This document shows positions 10,195 through 23,900 of a stretch of DNA of 64,000 nt, in pieces. Position 1 is the first letter of the stretch, and the number at the start of each line of letters is the position of its first letter. The notes under the pieces are model-generated. The model searched no databases. It saw nothing but the letters and a program-made list of their open reading frames with translations, and was not told the origin of the DNA. Source of the stretch: Rattus norvegicus (Eukaryota; Chordata; Mammalia; Rodentia; Muridae). Position numbers and translations under genes: made by a program. The DNA is taken from positions 109,972,688 to 110,036,687 of the forward strand of contig NC_086025.1 of the NCBI RefSeq assembly GCF_036323735.1. The letters run 5' to 3'.

Positions 10195-10345
10195 TTTGTT
10201 TGTTTGTTTGTTCCCTCGCTTTGTAGCTCAGGCTGTCCTAGAACTTACTATGTAGACCATGATGGTCTCGAATTCATAGGGATTCACCTGCCTCTGCCTC
10301 TCCAGTGCTGGGATTAAAGGCATGCGCCACTGCTCCCGCCTGGTG
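10195..10345 (-). mobile_element. B1 SINE
   Basis: Reverse B1: (TTTG)n tail, TTGTAGCTCAGGCTGTCCTA, CTCCAGTGCTGGGATTAAAG, ending GCCACTGCTCCCGCC. Confidence 0.88.
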
Positions 10346-10519
10346 GAGTTTTCTGCAGTTAGAAGCTGAGCCCGAATACTCTCTCGAGAACAGCGCTTGC
10401 GCAGACGGAGTCTGGCGCAGCAGCAGTACTCACACTTGTCTTGTGAAATGGTCACCGGACCGCTGGGGTACCCGGCAGGGTACAGGAAGGAGTTGGTGTA
10501 CCTAGGCTCTCTAGGAGGT

Positions 10520-10724
10520 AGAGCGTGGGGGCGGAGCTAACGTGAGGGACAGAACTCTGACCAATGAGCGTGGAGATCTCATAGAGGCGGGGTCAAATTG
10601 CCGCGCGCCAGGCCGCAATTGGCCAGAGGGCTGTGGGGTTGGGCTTGGAGCGCTGCTCCGCCCACTCTGGGACGCTTGGGGCATAGAGGGCGGCGCCCGG
10701 GCCGTGGCAGCGGCGGCTCCTCAG
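10520..10724 (+). promoter_or_regulatory. Mroh1: Mroh1 promoter and non-coding exon 1 (TATA-less, GC-rich)
   Basis: GC boxes GGGGCGGAGC near 10527 and CCGCCC at 10658, a CCAAT box at 10561 and an inverted CCAAT (CAATTGG) at 10616. These precede a CpG-rich block (GGCGGCGCCCGGGCCG) with no TATA box. The exon ends TCAG at 10724 with donor GTAAAC. The cap site is inferred to lie around 10670-10700. Confidence 0.7.
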
Positions 10725-13700
10725 GTAAACGGCTTGTGAAGGCTCGTCTTTGGTGGCGGGGGCCAGGGACCCTTTGGGGAACTTGGACAGGAGAGCCTAG
10801 GGACCTTCCTATCTGCCAGCAGCAAGAGAAGCTGTGTCAAGGGGCGCCTCCCCAAGGTCAGCGGGCCAGGAGGTCTTGGGAGATCTCAGGTGCGCCCAGC
10901 GGGCCCGGCTTCGCGTGGTACACCTGGAAGGGATCTCGGAGCTTGCGATTCAATTCTGACTTGTCAGACATCGGCGCGTGGTCCCCGGACCCTGTCCCTG
11001 CTGTCTGGTGGGTCTCGTGGTCCATATCCTAGTCCCTTCCGGAAACTCGGTGACTCAAGACCCTGGTCCTCTGCGTGCTAGGGGCTAAGTGTTCAGGTCT
11101 TTGAGCTTCACAACTGAGCCATTGGCATTTCTGCCTCTTTCATAAAACTGAGCCTTAATTCAGAGACTTGGGAAGCCAGTGCGCACCGCAGCCACTAGTC
11201 TTTCTGTGTTCTCTTTGCCCGATTAAAGGAGGCGGTGTAGAGCAGGAAAGTGATTTGTCCAGAGTCACGAGGATTGCTGGCCCCAGGGAGAAGGCCACAA
11301 AACTAGGAGTATTGAATTCAGGCAAGGTGAGAGCGAGGTGAGGTTGAGCCAGCTGACACTCCAGGTTTGGGGCTCCGATTTTCCAGCGAAGTCAGTGTAG
11401 GTCTGCAGCAGTACTTAGCTCTACCCTATACAGAGCTCAGGGTAGGAAGTGGATGAAGCCATAAACTCATGTGCAGTGAGTAAGCATAAGGAGCCGCAGG
11501 AGAGGGATAGAGGGCCGCCTCTGGAGACCTGGGGCAGTGAGCTGGAGTTGAGGTTGAGGCAGAGGCCAACTTTGTGGGGCTAGTCTTGGCTGGAGACAGG
11601 AAACACTTTGGAAGGGGATGATGGTAGTAGAAATGGAGAAACAGCCTGCGACCTAGTTAAATGGTGAAAATTTCAGGAAATAGTTGGGGCAGGGTTGGAG
11701 TGAAGGTGAAGGGTTAAGTCTTAGCTGCTCTGTTGGACTTGACTGACCATGATCATCTAGTTGGAGACCCCAGCAGACACAGAGTTGATGGGGCCAAGAG
11801 CTGAGATCCTATGCAAATGGCTGGCTGTGGGATCTTTGCTTGGAGCCTGTGTCTGTGACTTGGTTTGGCCGTGCAATCTCTGCACCTGCAGGCCTGGAGA
11901 TGCTTCTGCCTGCAGGCATTACTCTTAGACTGAGATGTGCGTCTCAGACGAGAAATGTCATTCTGGTCTCTAAAGTCAAAGTCAAATGGCTGAGGACTAG
12001 CCACCTTTGTTAACTTGAAACTGATGTCCAGGCAGCTGTCTTAATTCAGACCTGCATCTTGTCATAGTTCCCTCCCTCAAAGCAAAGCTGACTGTTGAGG
12101 GACGGCAGAGGCCAGAGGTGGAACCCGTAGGACCTGTGCGTGTCTCAGTCAATTCAGTCATCCTGTGTGGGGTAGTAGATGTTTGTGCTTACTTTCCTTC
12201 CCTAGGGTTGACAGAGGCCCAGGTTAGAGCAGAGCTGCTCCGTCTGATGAGCAACTCCAGGCCTCCCAGTGACTTTTTATTAAGCTGAGTTGTTTTGAGC
12301 CAAAGGACATCCTTGCCAGTGTCAGGGTACACAGCTTGATCCACTTGGGGAAATAACACCAGGAAGGGTTTCTGTGGCTCTTGGAAGCACTTGGCTGCTG
12401 AATATCATATGGATGGTGCCTCCTTCCCTGACCTGCAGGGTCCCCCTTGCTTCAGGGGTTTGCATGTAAGCTCAGTTCCACATGGCTTGTTTGAGAAATC
12501 GTATTCTTAGTAGATGGTGAGCAGTGACTCCTGACTGTATTACCCTGGGACACCTTCTCAAGTTCTTGCTGGTTACTCTAGAAGTTGACCCTTCCCTGGC
12601 CCAATTCCTCCCAGGTAAGGGATTCTGTGACTGCATGTTGCCTGGACACTACTCCCATCCCCTCTCAGATATAATATAGCCCCAAGACTGAGAATTTGTT
12701 CTTGTGCGTATTGGTTCTCTGTTCATAGAAATGTAGGTACTGGGGTTGGGGATTTAGCTCAGTGGTAGAGCGTTTGCCTAGCAAGCGCAAGGTCCTGGGT
12801 TCGGTCCCCAGCTCCGAAAAAAAGAAAAAAAAAAAAAAAGAAATGTAGGTGCTGTGAACTGCCTTTGAGATTTGCCCTAGCCCGACTAATACTCACATAC
12901 ATAACTGCCTGTGTCCTAGAGTAGGAATACCTGCAAATGATGGGAAAGGGGGTTGACAATTTCGAGCAGTAGCAGCCAGTCCTCAAGCTTAGTTTCTCAA
13001 CACCTAGCACCACAGGTGGGCCTTGTCCTTGTCATGTGCACAGAGCTGGCTGCTGCCTGGCTTCACTCCCAGTCAGAGTCTGTGAATGTATGAATACAGG
13101 TGCTGGACATCAGTCGCTGGTGGCTGTGCAGTAAGCACACTTAAGGCTGTCTGGCTCGAGAGCCATGTCCTTAAACTGTCCACTTTGCCACACTCTATTG
13201 ACTTTGGAAAGACAGCAGGACACACACTTTGTCCCAAGGGATAGTCAGCACAGACACTGTATGTCTGTTGGTTATCTTCTCTGAGAATTCCTGTGTGTCC
13301 TTCTGCTCTTTGTTTTAGTAATGTCTAAGCTCTTTTTGCACACTAATTTTTAAGGAGACTAGCCTCCTGTTGCACATTGGGACAGGAACTCTCTATTATG
13401 TAGCCCTGGTTGTCCTGAAACTCCTTATGTAGACTGGGCTGGCTTTGAACTCACCAAGATCCACCTGCCCCTGTCTCCCGCATTATCTTTTTTTTTTAAA
13501 GATTTATTTATTTATTATATATAAGTACACTGTAGCTGTCTTCAGACACACCAGAACACCAGAAGAGGGCATCAGATCTCATTACAGATGGTTGTGAGCC
13601 ACCATGTGGTTGCTGGGATTTGAACTCAGGACCTCAGGAAGAGCAGTCGGTGCTCTTAACCACTGAGCCACCTCTCCAGCCCAAAGTTTTTTTTTTTTTT

Positions 13701-16700
13701 TGGTTCTTTTTTTTCCGGAGCTGGGGACCGAACCCAGGCCCTTGCGCTTCCTAGGTAAGCGCTCTACCACTGAGCTAAATCCCCAGCCCCTAGTCTCCCG
13801 CATTATCAAAGGCATGTGCTGCCAACACCACCACCCCCTGACTGTATCTCTTAACTCTGTAAAGGACTTACTTTGAAGTAAGAGAAGTCATGAGTCCTTT
13901 TTGATTCAAATCCTACTTTGTTCTTGAATAACTTTTTTTTTTCCGGAGCTGGGGACCGAACCCAGGGCCTTGCGGTTGCTAGGCAAGCACTCTACCACTG
14001 AGCCAAATCCCCAACCCCTTGAATAACTTTTTTTAAGGTTTATTTTATTCTTATTTATGTGTCTCTTCGTACGTGTCTGTGAGTGTGTATGGACACATTT
14101 CGGGCATTCCTGTGCAAGGCTTTAGATCCTCTACGGCTGGAGTTACCCATGGATGGAGTGCTGGCTACTGAATGTGGGCCTTCAGGAAGGGCAGCAAGTG
14201 CTCTTAACCCCTGAGCACTTTCTGCTTTTCACCCCTGCCTTTTGTTCTTTACTCCTGCTTTTGTTTGTCTTGTTTTCTTTTATTTGCTGTTGTTATTGTT
14301 AATTCCAGTGCTAAGAATCAGACCCAAGGTCTTGCCCACACCAGGCTGTGTCATTTACCATTCAGGTTACCATTCAACTGTCCTTAGACCTGTGCCTTGG
14401 TGTCTGTGCTGCTGCCGAGACCATCACAGTACAGATCTCCCTCAGGCTTGCTGTGTAGCTGAAAGTGATCTTGAACTCTTGAACCCCACTTCTACCTCCC
14501 AAGTGCTGAGGTTACAGTTCTATGTCACCAGGCTTGGCCTACTCTTCGCTGTATAGACGTTTACACAGTCAGTACAGAGAAAATCCTCCTTTTGGCACAG
14601 TTTTCAAATTGTGATTGGCCGCTATTGAACGGGGATCTTTCTGTGAGCTGTGGATCTTTTCCTCCAGTGCACTCCAATTGTGGATTGCACATTTGCTGGT
14701 GTTTACCAGAGGATTTCTGATCTATTCCTCCAGGAACAGTTAACTTTTTTTTTTTTTTTTTTTTTTTTTTGGTTCTTTTTTTTCGGAGCTGGGGACCGAA
14801 CCCAGGGCCTTGCGCTTCCTAGGTAAGCGCTCTGCCACTGAGCTAAATCCCCAGCCCCTAACTTTTTTTTATTTATTTTTTCCATCTTTTATTAACTTGA
14901 GTATTTCTTTCCTACTTTCTTTTTTTTAAAAGATCTTTTAATTTATTTTATGTATATGAGTACACTGTAGCTGTCTTCATGCACACCAGAAGAGGGCATT
15001 GGATCCCATTTCAGATGGTTGTGAGCCACCATGTGGTTGCTGGGAATTGAACTCAGGACCTCTGGAAGAGCAGTCAGTGCCCTTACCCACTGAACCATCT
15101 CTCCAGCCCAATTTGAGTATTTCTTATTTACATTTCGATTGTTATTCCCCTTCCCGGTTTCCGGGGCAACATCCCCCTAACCCCTTCCCCTCCCCTTCTA
15201 TATGGGTGTTCCCCTCCCCATCCTCCCCCCATTGCCGCCCTCCCCCCAACAATCTAGTTCACTGGGGGTTCAGTCTTGGCAGGACCAAGGGCTTCTCCTT
15301 CCACTGGTGCTCTTACTAGACTATTCATTGCTACCTATGAGGTTGGAGCCCAGGGTCAGTCCATGTATAGTCTTTGGGTAGTGGCTTAGTCCGTGGAAGC
15401 TCTGGTTGGTTGGCATTGTTGTTCATATGGGGTCTCTTGTTGTTGTTGTTGTTGTTGTTGTTTTGTTTTGAGGCAGGGTCTCACGACGGTGTAGCCCCAG
15501 CTGGCCTGGATCCCCCGTTGTAGACCAGGTTGGCCTCTAGTTCACAGAGATCCACCTGCCCCTGCTTCCCGTAAGGCACAGCCACACCCGGCTTCTTCTT
15601 AATCTAAGTGTCTTGTGCTGTTTTTTCCTTGCCTTTTACCACGCCAGCCTGACTTTTCAACATGCCCTTGGCAACATGTCCCTGGACAGAGGTGGTGCAG
15701 TCTGAACGCAGTCTGTTTTCTCACCTAACCTGTGTGGACATAGTTTCTCACCAGTGACGTTGATGTTTAGGATAGGCTTTTCTCTCCCCTCCCCCTTCTC
15801 CTCCTCTTGCTCCTCTTCCTTGGACACAGGGTTTTATTAGTAGCCCTGGTGTTAGCTGCCCTGACTAGTTAGGAATTCGCTGTTACATCAGTTACTTTTC
15901 CATCCCTCTGATCAAACATCAGGACTTAGGAAACATATAGGAGAGAGGGTTTATCTGGACCGTAGTTCCAGAGGGTTCGAGTTAATGATGGTGGAGCTGT
16001 GTCAGGAGCAGAGTGCTGAGGCTCACATCTTGAACTGAAAGCAAGAAGCTGGGAGAGCCAGCTGGGACAGATTTGACTGCCATGGCACTGAGGACTTTGT
16101 TCTTCTGTGCACTGTTGTCATTTCCTCTTGGCTTCATCCTGCTGTTCCTTTTCCAGTGACTCAAGGTGATGGTGCCTGTCATGCTTCTCGAGTGTCATAA
16201 CATTTGAACTCTCCATGTTGTGTTATGCTGTGTGAGGATCAGCAGCTCCAGGTCCTGGGCCTGGAATGGTGTTGGTTCTGAGTTAAGGAGATGAAGGTTG
16301 CCACTTGTGTATTGCACTTCCCATCCTCCTTGCCTTGAGCAACATGTGTTATCACAGGTTCTCCTGTCTCTCCAGCTTCATGCAGACTTGCTGGCTAATG
16401 AAGTCCGGCTCTCAGCTCCTGCTGTTGATGTCTTGGGTGTTGTGAGCCTGCAGCTCTGTCCCTAGCGGGTCTATCTCTAGCATGTGATGACCTTCTGGGT
16501 GAATTGATGGTCATGCAGGCCTGTGTCTGGGCTCTCAGTGGCAGGGCTGCCGTCTTACTGAGGTGACCTGTGCTTCAGTAACACAGTTAGAATGGTACAC
16601 CACATCAGGAGTGCTGGTCAGAAGAGGAAAGGGCTCTGTGGGGCACATAGGGAGGCCTGGGGACTGCTTTTCTTTTCCAAAGACTCTCCCTGCCCCCCTT

Positions 16701-19700
16701 TCTGAGAACCAGCTGACGTCACCTGGACTAGCCTTATGTTTACTGTGTAGCTAAGGGTGACCTCCAACTCCTTATTCTCCTCCTTCATTTCCCAAGTGCT
16801 AGGATCATGCTCTTTTTTTGTCATTTTTTTTAAAAAAAGATTTATTTACTTATTTATTTAATGCATGTGAGTACACTGTTGCTGTCTTTTTTTTTCTTTT
16901 TCTTTCTTTTTCTTTTTTCTTTTTTTCCTTTTTTTCTTTTTTTCGGAGCTGGGAACCGAACCCAGGGCCTTGAGCTTGCTAGGCAAGCGCTCTACCACTG
17001 AGCTAAATCCCCAACCCTGTTGCTGTCTTCAGACACACCAGAAGAGGGCATCAGATCCCATTACAGATGGTTGTGAGCCACCGTGTGGTCCCTGGGAATT
17101 GAACTCAGGACCTCTGGAAGAGCAGGCAGTGCTCTTAACCGCTGAGCCATCTCTCCAGCCCTCCTGCTGACTTTTGACGGGTGCCTTATCATTTCACCAT
17201 TTGGCTCTGGATACTTTTGTATTCCTATTTTTAGTCTTGAGCCTGCGACAGGCGACTTGTACGCGATTTGAGAGTTTTCCATCTGCTTAGGTGAGACCCG
17301 GGCAGCACTTCACTTAGGACTAACTCATTTTTTATTATCAGTATGTGAGTGTGTATGATACACGTGTGAGAAACAGGTATGTGACTCCCACGTGCTTGTG
17401 GAGGTCAGGGGACAGTTTGGGGAGTAGATTCTCTTCTCCCAGCATGGGTTCTGGGTCATCTGGCTTACATAGCAAGTACCTTTATCTTTTGAATTGTCTT
17501 GGTAGCCCAGAATGAGCTTATTACTGGGGCAGAACTCCTAACCTGTGTGTGTGAGTTATGACACTCATCACTTCAACCTTCAACAGACACTGCTCCTGCC
17601 CGTGTATGCTTCAGATATCTCTGCTTGCCCTTTCGGGTGGGTGGCTCTTTCCCTGAACTTGGGTAGTTTCTTTACATGTAGCCCCTGGATGGAGTTACAG
17701 ACAATTGTGAACTACCCACTGTGGGAACCAAACTCAGGCCCTCAGCAAGGTCAGTTCGTACTCGTAAATTGCTGAGGCCTCTCTCCTGCCTAGTTTTCTA
17801 AGGCTCCAGTAACACAGAGTTATTGTGATAAAGTCTTTTGGGTCATTAATCTAAGGATAGGGGACTGCACTCTCACTAAAAGCTGTAGAGATGGTTTCTT
17901 TCCTGTTTTTAAGTTGTTGGCAGAATGGGCACTTTGCATCTAATAGGACCAATGTTCCCATGTGCTCAGATTTTTGTCAGCCTGGTACAAGCTAGAGTCA
18001 TCTGGGACGAGACAACCTCAATTGAGAAAATGCCCCCGCCAGACTGGTCTGTGGGCCAGGGTATGGGCGCAGTCCACTCTGAGCTGTACCGCCTCTGGGC
18101 AAGTGTTCCTGGGAGGCAGCTGAGCGTTTCTCCTCTGCTTCAGTTTCTGTCTCCAGGTTCCTGCCTTCCTGTGGTGATGAACTGTGATCACAATGTATAA
18201 GCCAAATAACCCTTTCCTCTCCAAGTGATTTGGTCAGTGTTTCATTTGTTTCATTATAGCAATGGAATCAAAGCAACACACCCATTCCTTCTGACTAAAC
18301 CGAGGCTATTGCAAGGCTGCCTTGACTCACCAGCACCGCATGACACGCCTTTCCTCTCCTGCCTCAACTATTGGCAGTCATATCTTTATTAAACCAATCA
18401 GAAGGTGGGGGGGGTATCTGTTTATAAAATTCTGAGGCTGGTGAGGATTCGTAATCATAGCATAGGCCAGTTCTCTACTCTCTGCCTGTACAGAAGTCAA
18501 CACATGAATGATACAAAGACAACCTTTACTAAACAGTGCACAAAAAGGTCCCCAAGGGCTGGAGAGATGGCTCAGCGGTTAAGAGCACTGACTGCTCTTC
18601 CAGAGGTCCTGAGTTCAAATCCCAGCAACCACATGGTGGCTCACAGCCATCTGTAATGGGATCTGATGCCCTCTTCTGGTGTGTCTGGAGAGAGCGACAG
18701 GAGGTTGTCATATTCCTTGTCTTCATTGTCAGAGCCAGCAGTGGTGGGTTAAGTCTTTCTTAAGGTTCGATTTTCTTCTTGTGTCTTTCCTGTTTCTTTT
18801 TTCTGACCCTGCTGGGAAAAGTTTTCTATGTTTAAAGACACTTTCTGACAGATTGAGGTAATTCTCACCACTTCTAGAACTGTATCTCTTTTTTTCCTTT
18901 TTCTTGAGGCACAATTTCACCGTGTAGCCCTGGCTGTCCTAGAACACTCGCTGTAGATCAGGCCTTGAACTCACAGACATCCATCTGCCTCTGCCTCTGC
19001 CTCTCGAGTGCTGCGATTAAAGACGTGCACCAGTTTTGTGTTTATCCAGGCCTTTGGTTGTTTTGATCAGGAGGGCGAGTTGGTTCCTCTTGTATTCATC
19101 TGGGCCAGGGACAGGTGACCCGTGGTGGTTATTGAGTTTTGTTTGCTCATCTTTGCATAAGTTTGCACACTGCCCTGCATACGTGCATGTGCATCACACA
19201 CACCGGCCTGAGAGGGATACAGTTGCCTTCCTTTAGCTTTTCACAGGGAAGAACAGCCAACCCTGACGCCTGTACCTTGTAGGCTTAGTGCAGACCTAGG
19301 AGGTCGAAGCTTAAGGGTCCATGTCGGTTAAGCCCCTGCGTCTCTCACACTGCCTGAAAGCTGATGCTGTCTCAGCGATCTTGCACCTTGGGGTCATTTG
19401 CTTCCTCTTTGCCAGGGCACAGATGGAGCATGCGAGTTCATTTCCTGTCTATCCGTTCTTTTTAGATGCTCTCCTGGAAGACGGGGGCGATGCTGTGCTG
19501 ATGCTGCGGGCCTCAAGGCAGCGCCCCCTGCCTGCCTTCCATCCTCTCTGCCATCTGGGAGCTCCTGGTCGGTTGATTTTATCCTGTTTTTAAATCTCAG
19601 TTCTCTAAGTTATATTTTATCTGCACTTGCGTGTATGCACTTAATGTGTATTTTATATTTACTTATGTGCACTTGAGTGCAAATGCCTGTGGGGGTTGGA

Positions 19701-20594
19701 AGAGGGCATCTGATTCCCTGGAGCTGGAGTTACAGGCAGCTGTGAGCTACCTAACACGTGTGCTTGGTACCAAATCCTAGTCCTCTGAAAGAGCAGCAAG
19801 CTCTTAACTCCTGGTCCATCTTTCCAGCTTATTTATGTACTTTTTGGGTTTTTAAAATATTTATTTTATTCTTTGGTTTTGTCAGCATATATGTCTGTTT
19901 CTGTGGTCACATGTGTGTCTGGTGACCACAGAAACTAGAAAAGGGTGTCAAATCTTCTGGAACTGGCGTTACAGACCGTTGACAACCCCCACAATAATGG
20001 TGCTAATGACTAAACCCAGGTCCTCCGGAACAGCAGCCAGCGTTCCTAACCTCTGAGCCACCTCTTTAGTGCCCTCATATTTTTTAAAAAAATATGTTTT
20101 TGGGGCTGGATTGGTGGCATTGACTTGTGATTCTTGTTCTTGGGAGGCAGGGGTATGATTCTTGCAAATACAAGGCTATCCTGGGGTACATAGTGAGTGG
20201 GAATCTGTAGGTCTGGATAGGGATAGGGAGACTCTCAAAAACACAACCTCCACTTAAATCCCCTAAATCTCTCTCATTTCCCCGGGGAGAGTAATACATG
20301 GGTCAGGTGGTTCTGTTTCTTTAACACTTTTTATTTTATTAAATATTTTATTTTCTGTGTATGAGTGTTCTGCTGGCATGTGTGTGCATACTGTGTGCAT
20401 GTCTGACCTGCTAACTAAACCCTATGGGTGCTGGGGGAACTAAACCATATGGAACCATATGGGTGCTGGGGACTAAACTTGGATTCTCTTCAGTGAATGC
20501 TTTTAAGAGCACTGTATCATCTCTCTAGTCCCTTGTTATTTTATTTTTATTTATGTATCTATAGTTGTGATTGACCACATACATGTTTTACACA

Positions 20595-20645
<51 letters not shown>

Positions 20646-20893
20646 CAGACAGAAGAGGTCATCAGACCACATTGGTTGTGAGCAACCTCTGGAATTGAAC
20701 TGGACCTCTGGAAGAGCAGCCACTTCTCTTAACCACTGAGCCATCTCTCCAGCCCCTTGGAGCTAGAGTCTACAGAAGTTATAAACTAGGTTTGGAGAAC
20801 AGAACTTGGTCCTGTGCAAGAGCAGCAAGGTCTCCTAACTGCTGAGGTCTCTCCAGCTCCCTGTATCTTTTTAAAAAATTATTTAGCATTATT

Positions 20894-20960
<67 letters not shown>

Positions 20961-23900
20961 TGTGTCTTTCTTGGTTGTCTTGGAACTCACTCTATAGACC
21001 AGGCTGGCCTCAAACTCAGAGAGATCTGCCTGCCTCTGCCTCTGGAGTGCTGGGATGAAAGGCCTGCACATGAGACCACATAGTGCAGAGGCACAGGCTT
21101 GGTTACTTGTGAGACTTTACTCTTTGTGACCTCCTGTTCAGCTGAGCTGTGGTCCCCACGGTTCACCTCAGGTTGAGAGGCAGTTGCTTTAGTTGGGAGC
21201 GTGACTATGCTTGCCAGGACTGTGAAGATAGTGCCATATGGCAGCCCTGAACACACCATGGGCTACTGCTCTACTGGAGGGGGCTGGCAGCTTGGGAGTG
21301 TAGGAGAGCCGGGCGGTTCCTGGGGTCATGGAACTTTCTTCCTGAGTGGGTTGACCAGCTGTGATAGAGATCTTCCCTAGGACAAATCAATCTAGACTGT
21401 GTGTTTTGTACATAAGCAACAGCTAACCCTGATCTTATGGACGGTGACGATGATGGATAAAATCCTGTGTTCCTACTATTCTAGGTCTGGGAGGAAGCCA
21501 TCCATGCTTACACTGGACAGGTGGAAGCCAAGACCACAGAAATGAGCAGGCCGTACATAAAGAGTGAGTGCGTTTGGGAGGAACCTCTGTCCACCTGCCC
21601 TCCTGTTCTCTTGCTGTCAGAGTAGCTGAGGCTACATTGCATTGCAGTGGGACGCCATTGCCTTCCCAGCAAAGGCAGAAAGTTGAAGATGTTGGAGAGA
21701 GAGAGAGAGTGTGTGGTGTCAGCATTCTTGTTGTCCCTGGAGTCAGGTTCTATATGTTCATGATGGCTTGAGGATGTGTCTGCTCTGTCTAGCTTATAGC
21801 TGGAGAGCAGGGGCTGAGGTGTGTTTTAGAAGGGCAGGGTCAAACTTGGCCTGAGACGCAATCAAATCTTTTTTTTTTTCCTTTTCTTTCTCCCTTTTTT
21901 TTTCTTTTCTTTTTCTTTTTTTTTTTTTTTTTTTTTTTCGGAGCTGGGGACCGAACCCAGGACCTTGCGCTTGCTAGGCAAGCACTCTACCACTGAGCTA
22001 AATCCCCAACCCGATGCAATCAAATCTTATTAATTAGATCAACTGTTTATTCAGCTGTTGAAACTTGGAAATGGAGACCTGTTAGAAAGTCCTCCTTCTT
22101 GCTCAAGATGAGGGAGGGTCCCTTCTGAGGAGAGACAGATTCTGCTCTGGTGTCTCTCTGTTCTCATGTCATGGCGAGTGCTTCCAGATAACCTCCAGGT
22201 ATCCAGTTATAGCAATGTGGGCATAGGCCTGGTGTCTGGGGAGCAGAGGCCTAGTCAGGCCTTGTCTCTGGTTTGCCTGTCTTGCCTTTATTGCAGAGAG
22301 CTACTCGTTTGTGGAAGGCTTGCTGTATGGCGGCCTCGATAGGCAGAGGCCTATGGGCCTGACCCGTGGGCTCCGCTGACTGTTTATTACCATTGTCTGC
22401 ACCCGTCTCCCAGTGCCACCGTCCTACATGTCGGACTTGGGTGTATCCCAGGACCTTCTTTTAGATTTTATTTTTTTATTTAATGTACATGAATGCTCTA
22501 TCTGCATGTACACCTGCATGCCAGAAAGAGGGCATCAGATCCACTTATAGATGGCTGTAAGCCACCATGTGGTTGCTAGAAAACTGAACTCAGGACCTCT
22601 GGAAGAGCAACCAGTCCTCTTAACCACGGAGCCATCTCTCCAGCCCTTAGGGAGCTTTCTTGAAGTAGCTTGCGGGATCTGCAGAGCCTTTGTGGAGCGC
22701 TGTGGGTTTGTGGGTAACTTACATAAGGCGATGGCCTTGCAGAAGTTCAGGCCTTAAGATAGGTGAAGCAGCATTGGGACCTCATCCAGGCCTATAGCTT
22801 CTCAGTGATGACAGAGTCTGAGGCGTGTGCCCTTCAGCCCACTGGATGTTCCTGATCCCACAACTTGGGAAGCACAGTAGGGGACAATCAGGGGATGTGA
22901 TCAGTGCAGTAGAGAGGAGTGGGTTTTATGAGCGAGAACAGCTTCAGGTCAGCAATGCCTGTTAGGCAAGAGGCCATGCCTATTGGCCTGGGACATTGGG
23001 CTTGGATGTGCCATCTCCTGTGTGTTAAGTGTGTGATCCCAGAAGCTGGCGCCAGTCACAGGGAAGGCACCTATGGTGTGCTTGGACCTGAACACACTGG
23101 ACTTTGTCACTGCAGAGCTGTCCTTCACCCTACTGGACTCCATCACTGACAAGGACCCTATGGTACAGGAGCAGGTCTGCAGTGCACTATGTTCCCTTGG
23201 AGAGGCGCAGCCAGATGAGACACTCCGTGCCTGTGAGGAATACCTACGGCAGCATGACAAGGTACCTCTCCCCTTGGCGATGGTGAGGTCATCAAGGAAC
23301 ATCCTGATCCATAGGCTGGGTGGTGAGCCAGACTGTTGGCAGAAAGTGCCCTGTAGATTCTCTTTAAGGCAGCGTTTAAGGATGATGCCAGCTGGGTCTC
23401 CACCATGTGGGGAATGGCTGTGCCTGTGAACTGGCAGTCCCATTAAGAGGGAACTAGGCTGTCACTTCAGTGGACAGCATTCATGAGCAGAAGCTGTTGG
23501 CTCTTTTGCATACTGAGTGGAGATAATATGGCTCCCTTGCCTAAGGGAGCAGTGTCTAGGGGAGCGTGGTTAAGAGCTCTTGAGAGTCCAGATCCTCCCC
23601 TGGTCTGGGAAGCGGCTCCAGGTCTACAGGCCGCCAGCCCTCTCTCCATCCCCTTCCAGAGGATACTCTTAGGAGGACATAAGACCTCTGCTACCCCAGA
23701 ACATCCCAGTCTGCAGGCAAGCATGGCTCATATAACAGAGCAAGAAACTTAGAATTCTGTTTGATGTTGTAAGATGTCAAATTGTTAGCTCCTGACAGCT
23801 TTTAACTCATGAGCTTTCTCTTGTTTTGCTTTGAAAAACAGTCTAGCTCTATAGTACATGTTGGCCATGACCTTGTGACCTTTGTTCTTAACTCCAGAGT

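Larger units (their letters stand above)
5596..10519. other. Intergenic region between Tssk5 start and Mroh1 promoter
   Basis: 4.9 kb between divergently transcribed genes. It holds a GA microsatellite, a URR1/LTR nest, several B2 and B1 SINEs, a GT tract and an ID. The sequence just upstream of 5595 must hold the Tssk5 promoter, but I see no clear TATA box. 7440-8100 and 8880-9780 look unique, with no credible gene. Confidence 0.6.
13370..13850 (-). mobile_element. B1 SINE split by a nested B2 plus ID
   Basis: Reverse B1 (TATGTAGCCCTGGTTGTCCT) is interrupted at CTCCCGCATTATC, which is repeated at about 13795 after the insertion. The B1 then resumes AAAGGCATGTGCTGCC. Confidence 0.8.
10725..21484 (+). 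other. Mroh1 intron 1
   Basis: 10.8 kb without coding exons. 10725-12720 is mostly unique sequence and may contain regulatory DNA. The rest is dominated by ID, B1 and B2 SINEs, a rat L1 3' end, CA and CT/GT microsatellites and a rodent interspersed repeat near 17940-18290. Confidence 0.75.
21564..23115 (+). other. Mroh1 intron 2
   Basis: Holds one ID and one B2; the remainder is unique, with no convincing exon. Confidence 0.8.
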
